NCBI GenBank assembly: GCA_037074765.1
Contig: JBAMDO010000038.1
Coordinates: 124,001 to 188,000 of the forward strand
Direction of reading: 5' to 3'
Origin: Mansonella perstans
Taxonomy: Eukaryota; Nematoda; Chromadorea; Rhabditida; Onchocercidae
Length of the DNA stretch: 64,000 bases
Part shown: positions 1 to 13,600 of the stretch, in pieces
How the letters are laid out: every line of letters begins with the position of its first letter
Position numbering within the stretch: position 1 is the first letter of the stretch
The notes under the pieces: generated by a model
Seen by the model: only the letters and a program-made list of their open reading frames with translations
Told to the model about the DNA's origin: nothing
Databases searched by the model: none
Translations under genes and position numbers: made by a program

Positions 1-945
1 TTTTTAAATAATTTTAATTTTTTTTCCAACAAAACAAAACAAAAATTTAGCTTACATAAAAGCCAACGTATGGTGAATTGTTAATTTGTGCTTGCAGTGA
101 AATTTTACCATAGCTATATGCTGTCCAAAGTGGTATTTGATCTGGGACAAAGATGGCAAATTTACTGGAACATAACCAATAACGCTCCATTCCAGAGATA
201 TTTGTTGCATTATCATGAAAATTGATAAAAAAAAAATGAAATAATTTTAAAATTTCTAGAAAAGAAGAAAAAAAAAATGAAAAATTCTACATCACAATAT
301 GCGATATATTGATCATGCAGCAGTTTGTTGCAAAAGTTATTTTAAATTTTTAAAAAATTGCAAACAATTTCGGAGATTGATTTTAGAAATAGAGACAGAG
401 AGAGAGACAGGGAGAAAAAAAAATTAAAAACAAAATAATTATAAGTTAAAAAAGAAAAAAAATTTACAAATTACCTTTAATGTATCTGATGGTAAATATG
501 GTGCGAAATGTTGCATTGTTTCAGCTAAAGGCCAAGTTTGTTGGGCTATTTCAGGCCCACCATACCATTGGCTATTTGTATCAGCTTCTATTTCATCTTT
601 CATATAATGATAATTTTTGGTACTTATCCATTCAATGTTATATTTATCATATAACTCTGCCGTTCTATCATATTTAATTATTAGCTCAATTCCATTATCA
701 ATTTTAATTATTATTAAATTATCATTTACAGTATATTCTTTAATTTGTATATCTCGATCAATAATAGCACATCCAATAGTCACAGTTAATGTTCGTTTCA
801 ATTCTTTTTGTTTTGACACAACAACAGTTGAACTATGATCATTGATCATATCATCGAATCGATCGATCGAAAGTAAATGCTTTGTAAAATCAATTTGTAA
901 ATTGCCAATACTAATGATGGAACTGTTGACATTTTCTAGATTCAT
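1..945 (-). CDS. MYORG-like glycoside hydrolase family 31 protein, 5' part (cut by window edge)
   Basis: Two coding pieces are visible on the minus strand. The first exon runs from the ATG at 945 down to 475 (157 codons, phase 0), followed by a GTAATT donor. A second piece, about 230 down to 56, ends at a GTAAGC donor. The first exon is a beta-rich N-terminal region ending in a WYGGPE motif and then QTWPL. The second piece carries ERYWLCSSKFAIFVPDQIPLW, with an ERYW signature followed by a PLW motif, as in the N-terminal part of MYORG (KIAA1161)-type GH31 enzymes, in which this block precedes the catalytic barrel. Human MYORG is an ER/Golgi-lumen alpha-galactosidase; the activity here is inferred only. 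The catalytic aspartates lie outside the window. No signal peptide or membrane anchor is obvious at the predicted start. The acceptor of the second exon is not clear, because no AG in the right phase stands next to the T-tract. Confidence 0.75.
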
Positions 946-965
946 TTACTTAAGCAAATATTTGT

Positions 966-968
966 CTG
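966..968 (-). promoter_or_regulatory. Likely trans-splice (spliced leader) acceptor of the GH31 gene
   Basis: On the minus strand a TTTTTATTTTCAG tract ends at 966, about 20 nt upstream of the ATG at 945. No upstream exon is evident. This fits a nematode SL acceptor, but an outron or 5' UTR intron cannot be excluded. Confidence 0.5.
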
Positions 969-2384
969 AAAATAAAAATAGGGAAAAATTTTGAAAATTT
1001 TAAAAATTACTAAATAAAACTTCTACAAATCAATAATTTGCCCATGAATGATAATTAATTATGTATGGAGGAAGGATGAAAGGAAGGAAAGTGAAGTAAA
1101 TTATAGCATATAACAATCAAGCTCGAGTATTGTTACAAATTAGATTAATTATATTAGTTGAATTAGAAGAAACATTTTTTGCAATGTGTTATGTGATCTT
1201 TCATTTCAATTCTTACAAATAGATTTAATGAATCAAATTAGATTAGATAGGAATTAAATAAGCATAAGTGAAATTAATTAGATACAGGTGATTAATTATA
1301 ATATTCACGCTATTACATTATTGTCCAATTAGAATTTGAAAACAATTAAACTTGTCTAGCTTCAATTTATGAAAAGTTTTTCAAAAAAAAATTTGGAAAA
1401 AACAATTTGGTTTCATAGAGACAGGTAATTTATATTTCGTTCCCTTGCAAATCTTTGTGGGCCATGTTTTTGTTTTTGTTTTTTTTTTTTTTTAGGTTTT
1501 TTTTTTTAAATGTTGTGAGTTATTTTTGGGCTGTGTTCTTGTTCGGCTTTCTTGTTTTAAATTGAGTTAAGGTGGGATGTGATTTTTTGAAATTAAATTT
1601 TTCCAAAATTAAAGAAATATTCATAGCAATTTATTTTAGAATTAAGAATAATGCTTCGAAGTGACAACAATTGGTTTGATTTGTGAGAAGAAAGTTAAAA
1701 GAAAGAAGACGATAGAATAAAATGGAAGTGAAATGACATGTCATTCGATAATTCTGATCATTTAACTAAAGTATGCAAATATCGATTTAAATTTTCAACT
1801 TTGCGTTATTTAATTGTGAATTCATTATTACTATATGGGATGTAATTGCTATTAATTACTTTCAAAAGTTATAATCGAACATTCGTAGTATGTCATTTAA
1901 TTTTACTGTTATTAAGTATTTAAAGATGGCAAATAGTTTTAATAAAGCATAAAATTGCTGTTATTTGCAATTTGCTCAATTTATAAATTATTCGTTTATT
2001 TATCGTATTAGAAAAAAAAACGTGAATTTGGTAAAGTTTGAAAGTTTGAAAGGATAAAGAGCTAAAATACTTTAAAGTTTGCATAATTTTTATTCGTTTC
2101 TTTCCACAATTAATGCTAATAAACACATATATGTATTTTGAGATTATTTGATTGAAAAATAATTTTAAGTTGTAATTTTTCTTCATCAAAAATAATTTAC
2201 AACATTTCAAATAGTTCGAGTACTTTATCTAATATTTATTTTGCTAGTTTCTAATAATTTAAAGTACAAAAAATTATGAATTTGTTAGTTATCACTTGTT
2301 AGACCTTCTCAAATTCTTTTAATTGAAATAACAATCGTAAGAACAAACTCATGAATTTGAAGTTTAACAGACTTTCCCTTTTTT
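969..2384. other. Divergent intergenic region between the GH31 and SZT2 genes
   Basis: About 1.4 kb of AT-rich DNA separates two head-to-head genes, so promoter elements of both should lie here. Homopolymer runs occur around 1470-1510. I see no coding frame with protein-like composition; the open frame at 1920-2210 (minus) is very rich in I, K, F and N and is taken as chance. Confidence 0.6.
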
Positions 2385-2386
2385 AG
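2385..2386 (+). promoter_or_regulatory. Likely trans-splice acceptor of the SZT2 gene
   Basis: CCCTTTTTTAG ends at 2386, 18 nt before the first ATG at 2405; a second in-frame ATG is at 2411. The stretch between acceptor and ATG is short and no upstream exon is seen, as expected for SL trans-splicing. Confidence 0.5.
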
Positions 2387-2404
2387 GAGGTGAATGTAAA
2401 ATCT

Positions 2405-5400
2405 ATGATTATGGAAAATACTGACAATCATGATGATAAAAAAAATGAATCAGATAAATCTGAGAATCCATCGAGCGATAATGATTGCGGTGTACGAGAA
2501 GCAAGTAATGTAATACTATTGGTATCGAATAGTTCAAAAACAAGCAACCATATTCAAACATTGTGGTATTTAAAACATATTAACAACACAGTTGCAATCG
2601 AAACATCAAGCAAAGTATTATTTTTAAATATTATATATTATCGAATGTTTTATTGATCATTTTTACGTTACCAATTTAAAACTTTAAATATTTAATGCTC
2701 ACATTCTCATTTCGAACCGTTTATCTTGAGCCTTATCGTTACCAGTATGGTTTGCTTCTCTTTTGGTGTTTTCATTTTTTGCTCTTTGTTTTTGATCCAA
2801 ATTAAAAATTATAATTCATGCTTCATCATTGAAATCATTTAAATTATCGCAAAGTACCATGCAAAATAAGAAAGCAGTAGCTTGGGGCATTTTCCTTTTC
2901 TTTCTTTTTAAAAATTTAAAAAGTTAATGAAATTGTAAAAATGAGATGGATAACAACAGGTCAGATCAAGTTGCTATCGTTTTGTGCTGAAAAAATTAAT
3001 GATAAATCTTCTAATTATTATTATCAATAACTTGGTGCTGGGTAATGTGATAATTTATTAAAATACTAGTATTATTTATCAGTTATTTTATTGAAAAACA
3101 GATATAATCTGCTTAAAAATAATTTATATTTTCTGCACAAACCAGTGTTTAGGAAATATTAGTAATTTAGATACTGTGAAATTATTGATTTAAATGTTGC
3201 CAGACTACATGATTAAGTTAAGTTTTATCATTTTAGGACGAGACTGAAATAGAAATTGTGAAAATTAGCGCCCGGGATGGTGGTGAAGTGCATAATGATG
3301 AACAGTTGCTGATAACAAGCAATACATTGATATCATATGTTGTCCGAAGCTATCGTTTTGTTTTTATTATCGATATCAGTCCTTCAACTTTCATCGTGGT
3401 TCGTTTATCTTTTTTGGGATAGATGTGTGGTAAAAATTTCTGACCACTCTTTTGATTCAAATTAATTTGATCTGGCAATATACTATGGATTGTGGTCACA
3501 GCTATACAAAATCCTTTCTGCGCAGTTCAAAATAATGGCTACTTGATTTTATCCTTTTTTTTTGAGTTTATACATTCTTCAAATCTTGTTAATTTCATTC
3601 ATGAAGAGTTAGTTAGATTAGTTTCTGCAAAGATTAGGTGAAAGATGGAAAACAAATCTAATATTTTCTAAAATCGAATATAATACAATACATTTCTTTT
3701 TCTGTGTTCACCTATTATCATTCACTTAATTATTTTATAGGATGGAGTAGCAGGTTGCGTGCCATATTCGAAAATTATCAAACGACTAAGACAATGTCTG
3801 GAAGGACTTCTTGTGGAAGGAAATTTTCTACCAGCAAACAAATTTTCACCTGAAATCTTTATTACGATTTGTTTCTACAGTCCATTTCTTGCTTTTGATG
3901 AAGATAGAGTTAGTGGCTAGAAAATTTTTCTTCTACATTATAAAAAACATTAGCGAAAGGAATTAGGAGATTTTAGGTAAAAAATTGTCCGCAGACTTGC
4001 ACTACTCGCTGCAAGATATAATTTGAAACTTACGGTTCGGATACTAAAATAAAGCATGATTTCAATTATTAGCGAAATAATCTATCAACTCTTCATCACT
4101 TTGTTATAAGCATTATTAGCTTCTCTTTATTGTTTGATATTGATGCAAGAAATAAAATATGAATATGTAGAGACGATATATCATAATTCTTTAATGGATA
4201 ATGTAGATAATTTGAAGTAAAAAATTTTTTTGTGGATTATGACTTTTTTTAGGTTAGTTTAACAGTTACTGAGTTTTAATAGTTTTTTATAGGTTATTCT
4301 GCAAGGCTGCATACTTACAAAGAAAAACATCGTTTCTGTTTTACACTATGTCGAAGAACGGTTTGCGTTGTTCTCCAATAGACTATGTTCAACGATGCAG
4401 CCTCACTTGAAAAGATGGAATCAAGAGCGGAAGAAATTGAGGCAGGTAGGGTAATCCTTACCTATATAAATGTTCTCTGGATAACCTTGTTTTTGTCCTC
4501 ACGAAAAATTAATAAATTTCTGCTTGATTTTTCTATTCTGCTACAGATTTTACTTTTATTTGATTGTGCAGTAGTTGCTCAGTAGTAACGCTTTCAACGA
4601 TTTTTTGTTTAAGATTGAAGAATAAATTAAAGAAAATCATTAATAAATATCGTTTTCTTCTTTAAACCTCATGATTCGGTAAATACCTCAAAAGATGAAC
4701 ATTAAAATGTTATGCGAAAAAAGATGCTTCAACGAATTGCAATGTTGATACAGCAAACTACAATTCACAAATAATTGCAGAGAGCCAGAGGTCTTCTACC
4801 AGAAAATTTCGTCCGGCAACAGTTTTACATAACGGATGGATTCAGAAATTCGACACATGATCTTCGGACTGCACAGTGGGTTCTTTTTTGATGAAAAACA
4901 TTTTAAGAAAAACACTGATAAATCATTTGCTTTATGCCAGATAATGCTGGAAGCATCTGGAATAACCATGTTTAAAAATTATCTTTAAAAGTTGCTTCAA
5001 ACAGAGAATGTATTATAATTTTCCGTATTGATAAACTCATCTTTGCAGTATGGCCTTTCGGACCGGCCCTGCTGATGAAGGATTCATTAATTCAGAATGG
5101 TCATTAATGCTCATGTTACGAGTTGGTCTTATTGGTTTGCAATTACTGCCGGATACAGCGCAACCCAGTAAGGCGTGAATAATAATAATATTTGCTTATA
5201 TAAGCTTACAGTGCCTACAGTTATGAAAGAAAGCCGCAAAAACATTTTGTTCAATTTCATACTTTTGTGTGATCATTTTCGGAAACCTTACAAAATCCTC
5301 GTCGTCACAAATATTTTCATTCAGTTTTTATATTGAGACCAATTGAGTGTCGTAATTTCAAGTGCCTAATTTTTATTTCCATTCTTTCATTTTTACGTAA

Positions 5401-8400
5401 AAAAATGTTTTTTACGTAAAAATCCTTTCAGATATAGTACTGATCACGGATACAGTATGCAATGTGACGGATATACATGCATTGCAAAAATTAATGATTG
5501 AGCTGCGAAATCACTCTGTCGCTTTTTCATTTATACAGGTAGTATGAATTTTCTAATGAAGACCTCAAAACCGACCTAAAACCGGACTTCTTTTATCATC
5601 TACTAACATTTGATAAGTTCATTTTCTTGTTTAGTTATATCTAGTAGTTCACATGATTGTTTGATAGAGATTGCTAGATTTTAGACCAGAAACTGTCGTT
5701 TTTGTGGTAAGTTTACGTAAATTATTTTGGATTTCAAAACTTTTTCATTATAGTGCTTGAAACAAAGATAAGAACAATGTGGAAAGTATAGTCTGTTTTA
5801 TTTGTTTCCATTCTTTTTCATTAAATGCGAAATTCAAGATGTATCATTGAACTATTTAAGATTCAAGGAGATTGCAATACAGACAGTGTATTTGGACATT
5901 ATTCATCACCGGGATTTTTTGCGTTTCTTGCAAAAGGAACATCAGGTGTCTACATTCCGGATGAACATCAGGCCATTGCAGAAGTGAGTTTTGAAATTAA
6001 CTGGTATATTTGAGCGTATTCTTGTTGTTGAAAATAATTGTATGTGCGGGAACAATATTATCCGTTTTTTTAGGATGTTCTTGATTTAATCAAAAATCGA
6101 TCACTTTTATGCAAAAATCTTCAGTTGTTGGATATTACAGATGATTACATCAAGGATCTAGTTTACCGTATTAATCCTGAGTTTGTTGAACCATGTACTT
6201 AGTATGTATTTCCTCACAGTTTTCCAACCTATTGGAAAGTTTTCCGCCTTTCAAATTTCATTCCTTTTTTAAAAAATTTTCTTCAAATATTCTAGAACTT
6301 AAAATTTTTTGAACTTTTAATGATAATCGTATTTTCATGTTCTTAAATAAAGACTACTTCTTAAGTAATATTTTTAAATCTTAGTGAATTATTTCAGTGG
6401 TGTTATTCGGCGAATGCATTACAATATAGAATATGAATCATGCTTGGAATATTTCTTACGTTTACGGCTTTATGAGGGTTTTATTTTGCGTGATTTGAAA
6501 GTGCTAAAAAGAGGCGATAATCAGTCGTCGATATTGATGGAATTTAGCCTGCCGTGGAAACCACAAGTAACGATCGGTTACAAAATTTGCGCTCTCTCCG
6601 ACGATTGTACAAAAAGGTTACCACATAAGATTTTTTGGCAATTTATCACATATTATTAGCATTCAAAACAATTGCAATTGCACAGTTGCACAATTTCTTA
6701 ATAATTTGATGGTTTTTCTATCAAAATATTAAGAAATTTTAACATTAACTGTGTAATAGCTTACCAAAAGTGTAAATTGCATAGTTTGTGCTAATGATAA
6801 TTAAGTGCTAGTCATCACATGAATATGTATAAATTGCGTAAACATTTTTCTTCAACAAAAATGATGTAGGACAGTCTCTGGAATATTACAGAACAAAGCT
6901 GAAAATAACGCTGATATGTGAAGCACAATACAGCATAGTACGGGATCTGTTATCCGATCGTTGTTTCATAAATACAACAAAGCAGACTTTTTCTGATGCA
7001 TATCGACATACTATTTTTGGGTTAGCTTACTTCTGTTTTTCCTGTAATATATTTTGATTTATAGAAGCTGTTGTTAGTGCATAATATTGTAAATTGCAGT
7101 GATTTGACGGAGCATTAGGGATGAATTAGTTTAATTACCTATTTATTTTTTTTATTGTTTAATTATTACTATTGTCAGATTGCTTGAAGCGGATCGTATG
7201 TTAATTCACGTTCATGCTTTCAATTCCTTGCCAGATATTTTTCATCTTCCACCCGAAGTATTAAGGGAAAAGTCTCTCTTCCGCTATGTTATGAAAGAAA
7301 ACAAAGCTGTGTTGACAATAAGTTCCAGGTAAATTATTCTAAGCAGGTTGTGTTCTTGATTAATTTAGCAATACTCTCAATTTATATAATTTTTATCCCG
7401 AGATTGCCGTGTTGATTGCAACATCTCTCCTAACTGGGGCATCGCGGATAGAATTATGTGATTACTTCGAAAACTTTTGCATGTTTCTACTTTTGCAACT
7501 TATATCTCAATATGAGCTCATTTTGATTGATTTGACTATTTTGATTTTTCTTTTGCAGAGAATTGGAAAATTTATATTCACAAAATATTACCGTAGCAAA
7601 TTTTGTCGATTTTTGGCGGATTATAAGTGAATTGGAAGAAAGACATTGGTAAAAATATTTTTTATTGAAATAGTGAATATTTTCGGGGCAGAAGCATATT
7701 AAATGACTTTGAAACAGTTAGCAAAACGGTCAGTAGTGTGGTCCGTTTGATGATGAACTAAGTCGTTATTGTTGATTCTGAGTGAATGAATAAGCCTGAA
7801 TCAAGTTACTGACTAAGTATGGCTCGATCTAAGGAATTTAGTGATTTGCTTCGTATAATTTTGTTCCATAGAAAATCTTCCACCTATTTCAGGGCAATCA
7901 CATTTTTTTTCTCTCATAACTTTTCTAATTTTTTCCAGGCAAATTTGGTCACAGATATGCACTTTACGTATAATCCTTGCTCATGATCATCCGTTACCTC
8001 CACGGTTATTTCTATTCGAGGAGTCGAATGTAAAAATTACATCGCAGCTTGCATTAACTGTATTCTATGATATGCTGGCTAAAATGACAACATTTTCACT
8101 TATTCATGGACAGAGTTATGTAAAGTTTGTTGAAAGGTTTGTTTTTGATCTTTTATTATTTAAGTGTTTTCTGTTTACGTTACTAGTGAAGCCACCAGAT
8201 AATTAAACCAGCTGGCTTGGTAAGCGAGTTGTAGATCTCTTTGCGGAAGCCTTTGTGGTAACTGATATTCTTCGCTTTTAATTTGCAGTATTTTCGAATC
8301 ACGTCCTGTTTGCTTTTTGCTACAACGGAGTCTTTTCTCATGTAGTGAACTATGCAGAAGCAAATATGTTTAGTATCTTTGTAAATTATTACATATAATT

Positions 8401-10654
8401 CTGTTTGTTCTGTTTTACTTTTTCAGTTTCAATTTTATATATCTTGTATAAAGAAATTGAAAGTTTTCTTCTTTTAAGGCTCTTTAATGTTTTTTTGTTT
8501 TCAGCAATGATGATGGTGATGTTCCGAAATCATTTTACATTGTGAAATTAAGTTTGGAGGCTCAATTAATCGTGGTCAAATTGGCATTCTTCGATGGTCT
8601 TACAGTTGCATTCAGGGATAAAGTAACAAATTTCTATTTCTTGATGTTTTTGAATAAATGATATTCGTGATATTAGTATTTATAGGGCCAAAAAAGGCAT
8701 TTCCGTTATAGACAGAGATCTGAACTGCGCAATTATTGCATTGTTAGTAAAATGTTCTCATGTTAAATTCTCCGTAATGTTTCGCAAAATCAACATGACT
8801 GTTTTCGGAATGTTGCTTTATTATGAATAACAAATGTTTTAATGACACTGTAGTCTTCGTAATGAATGGATAAGTATTAAAAAACATTTCTTTGATACCC
8901 ATATAGTCATTTCTACTTACCATTTTAAAGAAAATATGGCATTATTTGATAAAATTGCATTACATTTCGGAATTCCGCTTATTCCAGGTTATCAGGGAAT
9001 TCCAAGAAAACTTTAATTCATTATCCGTTGAACGGAGTTATTTTTTCACTAAAATGCTCGAGTTTGCTGATATTGGCGACGACTGTGCTACAGTCGCCGA
9101 AACAGTGGTAAATTTTCGTTTTGAAGATCATTATAATAAATAGTAAGATGTTAGTCACCATTTATTATTTCTAGAAATTGCCAGCACTGACCATTATTAA
9201 TCGCCCATTGGAAATTATGCTTGCACGTTACAAGAAAGTCCCACTTACATTAAATCGAATTATACGACTGGAAAAAATTGAAGCAAATCGTGAACTGATT
9301 CTACATAATTCACTTACCCAATATTTTTATTGCAGGTAACTTTTTTAGGTTTCATATTGATGATCATATTAGGAAAGGCATTTATTGTAAAGGTGACATT
9401 AACTTAAACCATGATTACTGTTATTAATAACCACATATTTATTCAGTTTTGAAAAATTGATTTTGGGGGATCAAATAATTTATTTTATTTACTAATGACC
9501 ACATCTTTCAAACTGAGCCCATCAACGCTTTAAATTTATTGTAAAGTGGAATTTTAGTAAAATTAATTTCAGTCTTGAGATTGATCAAGTTGATCTGAAT
9601 GATGTTTGTTGTTTAAGCTCTCGGTTTCGTGAAAAAATCATATTTTCAGTGTTCACCACGAATTTTCCAAATATATTGAATCTTCAGTTTTTTTGAAAAA
9701 ATTTGTAACATTTTCAGACGTTATATTTGGTATTTAAAGAAAGCATTTCCGTTATCAGCAGTAGTCAGCTACACTTATGCGGATTTTATTCTTCACACTA
9801 TTTTGCAGTGAGCAGTTTTTTCATTATCTTTTTGAAGTTAATGATAAACGTTAGTTGTTGCGGGATATTAATGTTTACGGTGAGATTTAATTAAACCGTG
9901 GTTACTACTATTAGATTCGTAAGTCGGATAGTGATAAATTTAAAAAATTCAGGAGACGTCTGAATGAAGGATTTAATATAGTATATGGCGATAAAGGAAT
10001 AGTTAGCCTTGTCAAGCATGTCGATGGTATGGAACAACAGCTGCATTGTGGGCCAGCTTTAATCCAGTATATCATTTTTCCACCAAAAGTCATTCGACCA
10101 ATGCGGTTTATGAAAGAACATTTGGAAAAAATGCCACATTCATCAAGGTAATTTTTCTGCAAATTTAAGATGAATTACAAAACTGTAGGAAGCACTTAGT
10201 CAATGTGTGGACCAACATTAATGTCACGGTATTGAAATGATACTTTTTTAACGCTTTCGTTCAAGATATAACGAAAATTATCTTAATCGGTAGTTAAACT
10301 GAATAATGCAGGTTGAAAGTTGGTTAGTTTCATCGCTATGAAGTAATTTGAATAAATGACAAACGATTTTGGTTGCATACTCTGAGAAGCTTCAGTGATA
10401 TTGATTTGAGACTGATATTGGCGACTAACATAAGGTTGATGAAGTTTTATCCGAATTTTTATTTAGTTTTGTACAGCGTGATGCTTTGCAGAACTGTTCG
10501 AATAAGTGAAGTGGAAATGAAGGAATCAGCTTCAAGCGAGAATCCTGCCTTAAAAAATGACCTTGATTTACAATTAATGACGGAAATGTGGTCAGAACCG
10601 CTTGCCGTCATTGATCCGCAGTATGTTACGTGGAATGGAATTATTCAGCAACGA
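2405..10654 (+). CDS. SZT2: SZT2 exons 1-20 (N-terminal block)
   Basis: Phase-consistent exons: 2405-2614, 3237-3398, 3741-3908, 4293-4445, 4781-4875, 5049-5167, 5432-5538, 5861-5983, 6074-6201, 6398-6616, 6892-7020, 7179-7328, 7559-7648, 7939-8136, 8505-8622, 8988-9107, 9175-9335, 9718-9807, 9953-10147, 10492-10654. All boundaries are GT-AG and reading phase is kept through each join, for example phase 2 at 4875/5049 and 6201/6398. The block encodes roughly the first 965 residues, including the N-terminal beta region that follows the YRFVF motif and the VWA-like region with ITDG-type strands. Exon 11 uses an acceptor at 6891 because the nearer T-rich site at 6868 would bring in a stop. Confidence 0.82.
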
Positions 10655-13600
10655 GTAAGTGTTCCAAATAATTTTTAAGCATTGTTATATTTATTCGTTT
10701 TTCTTTGCACTAAACTATCAACCTGAAAATACTGAAGTATCATTCTGTATTTCGAATCAAATACATACGCAGAATATTTTTCAATTAGGCAGTTTCCCTT
10801 TAACATTAGTTAGAAATACTTTAAGGACTTTTTTTTAAAATCACTTTTTTTTAAAATTCCTGTTGTGAGAAAATGAATGCCATTTATTCTTCTTCATAAG
10901 CTTTAATCATCAAGTTACTGCTCAATCATCAGGAAACCAATAGTATCAATCAGTAGCTATCAGATTGGCTTTGCATCATGCTGTACTGAAGTTTTGAAGT
11001 AAAATTTCTTCATATTTATATAGAAAATAGACTGGCTGAATTTGCAAATATGTATTTTGTGTGATCCACATGACTTTCATTTCAAATAACTATGAGATAT
11101 CGAGATTAATTATCCAATAGGAGAGCAAACAAGAGAAAGTGACTGTTTACGACAGATGATTCGCAAATACATTTTTTTTTTCGTTTTAGAACTTTTATAC
11201 ACTTTAATTAAATTATTGCAATTATTTTTATTTTTCCATTTAAAAGCATTAGAAAATTTTGGTGAAACATTCTTTCTAACATTTCTCGTTTAAATAACTT
11301 TCTCCTTTCTTCTAATACAATAATTTTATCATCGAACATAGACAGCTTGTTTAATTTTAAAATTGGAAGAAATATTTATGTGTCTTTTATAATGCTTCAT
11401 CAGTTAATTATTTATAATTTAGAGTTTTTTCTCTAATCAATTCCTTTTTTATTTACCATCCTTTTCTTATCAGGCGTTAGCATTTAGGATTTGTCATGCT
11501 CTATTTGAGCAACACTTTTAGGAAAGACCAGAAATAGGCTGCACATTTTGAAAATTTAAACTGCAAGAGTGGGAAGAATTTCGCTGATAAGCTGTTGCTC
11601 ATGTTATCTTTTTGTTGCTGCTGATAAGTGTAGACATTCAGCTGAAGCTCATTTTTATTTCACATTCATATGGAATGAATATGAACAACTTTTCCTTGTT
11701 ATAGCATGCATCATCTTCCTTCGTCTTTGCCTCCAATTCAGAAGTTTGTATCAGTCGAAGGTTGGATCTTAGGCATAGTTAATAATGCATTTATTTCGAT
11801 GCTGCCAGATCTATCCTTCGACTGATATTAGCTTATTCGATTGGATACTTTGAATCCATTGCTTTTCCCATGGAAGTGTAAATTGGAAACCACTGCTTAA
11901 ATACCTTCATCATTCCATTCAATAAAAATTAAATAATCCCGTTATCATTTTAATCTTTGAAATGAAACTGCTTAATCGATAATTTTCTGCAATTTACGGT
12001 AGGAATACATAGAAACCTAAGCAAATTTCAGTATTGGATTCTAAATTATTTTGGACGGTCACGAAAGTAGAGGGTAGTGTCTGCACTGAACGTTTCAAAT
12101 CAGTGAGATTCTTATTCCTCTGCTTACTTGCCTGTTCTCTATCAGCATTTCACATCAGTTTAAGCATAAATTTTTGAATTTTTCCGTAGTCAAAAGAAAT
12201 CCTCATTAAGGATCGTTTGTTGCATGACGGAGCAAATGATAATTTTCATCGTGGTATGTTTTATTTATGCAAGAAATCGCGTCTTCTTAGTTGAATTCTT
12301 AATCGGAATTAGAGTTCAAATCAGTTGAGATTGAGTTTGAAATTTGATATCAAGTTTATTTAATATTAAGTTGTGCAGGATTAGTTACACTTTTGAACAC
12401 AGTTTATTGATCAAGGCAAGAATTATAACAATAACACATTTTTATTAGGAAAAAATAAATTTGTTATTATCATGAAAATCGTTTATCTGGAATCGACGAG
12501 TTGTTTGGAATTAAATTCTTTATGCTATTGATGGAGAGATTTTCTCAGTAGGAAAATGATCTGTTTGTAGAATGACAAGAGGTCAAATGCATATAACTAT
12601 TGAAAAAGTCATGATTAAATCCATTTAATTTTTGAAGCGTGATTATCTGACCTGTAGTTAAGCTTTAAAATGGACGGTTTATTTTTGTTAAATGATACTA
12701 TGTGTTGCAACAATATTGAAATTTTGGGTCACTTCGATTTACTGAGAGTACTGTTAAATGTAATCGGTCTACTGGATTCGGAAACCCGTGATTGAAAGAG
12801 CACTAAACAGTGTCAAGAAGGTTTCTCTGCCTCGAAAATTTTTACCCAATTTTTTTTGAAAAATATTTTGGTGCTTCATTCGATCATTAGAAAGTTGTAA
12901 GTAGTTATCGTACATAATCCACTTTCAGTTTTCGGTCAGAAAATGTCTCTTTATTATTGCTGCTTACAACAAAAAAAGGTAATACTTCAAAATGACGGTT
13001 TTGATATCGTTCAACTGATGTGACATCCGTTTAAAGAGTTCATCTTTGATTAATCTTCTTATCATTGTCATTTCTGATCACTACGATCACTACGTCCTTC
13101 ATCTTAAAGGATTCTGTTCCCTTTATAGACTTCTTTAACCTATACATACGTTGTACATTTGTTAGAAGTTTCTGAATTAAATATTTTAAATTAAAAAAAA
13201 AAATTATTAAGATTTTCATAATATTCTTCTGCTACAAAAATCAATTCAAATTTAACAGTCAAAAAGAAAATCTGTAGAAAATCATCAGGAAAACAAATAC
13301 AGTCCAAGAAATGGACATTGAAATGACCCTTAATATAATGTAACAATGTATGTCACTGTGTAATAATAGATTTAAAATTCTCATTAGTAATTTTATTAAT
13401 CGTCAGTAATTTTTTTATTTGTAGTATCTTTTTTTTTTCCAATTTTTAAAATAATTTATCGGAATATCACTTAAGGAATTTTTGAAGCATAAGACGAAAT
13501 CATTTTAATATGTTAAATTGACCTATCAATAATATTCCCGATAAGTAAACTTCCAAAAAAAAAAATGTTTAATTTTTTGTTTATTAATTATCGCATTATC

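Noticed and set aside
4385..4585. 66-codon plus-strand frame
   Set aside because: It is an out-of-frame reading over SZT2 exon 4 and the following intron; the sense frame there gives phase-consistent SZT2.
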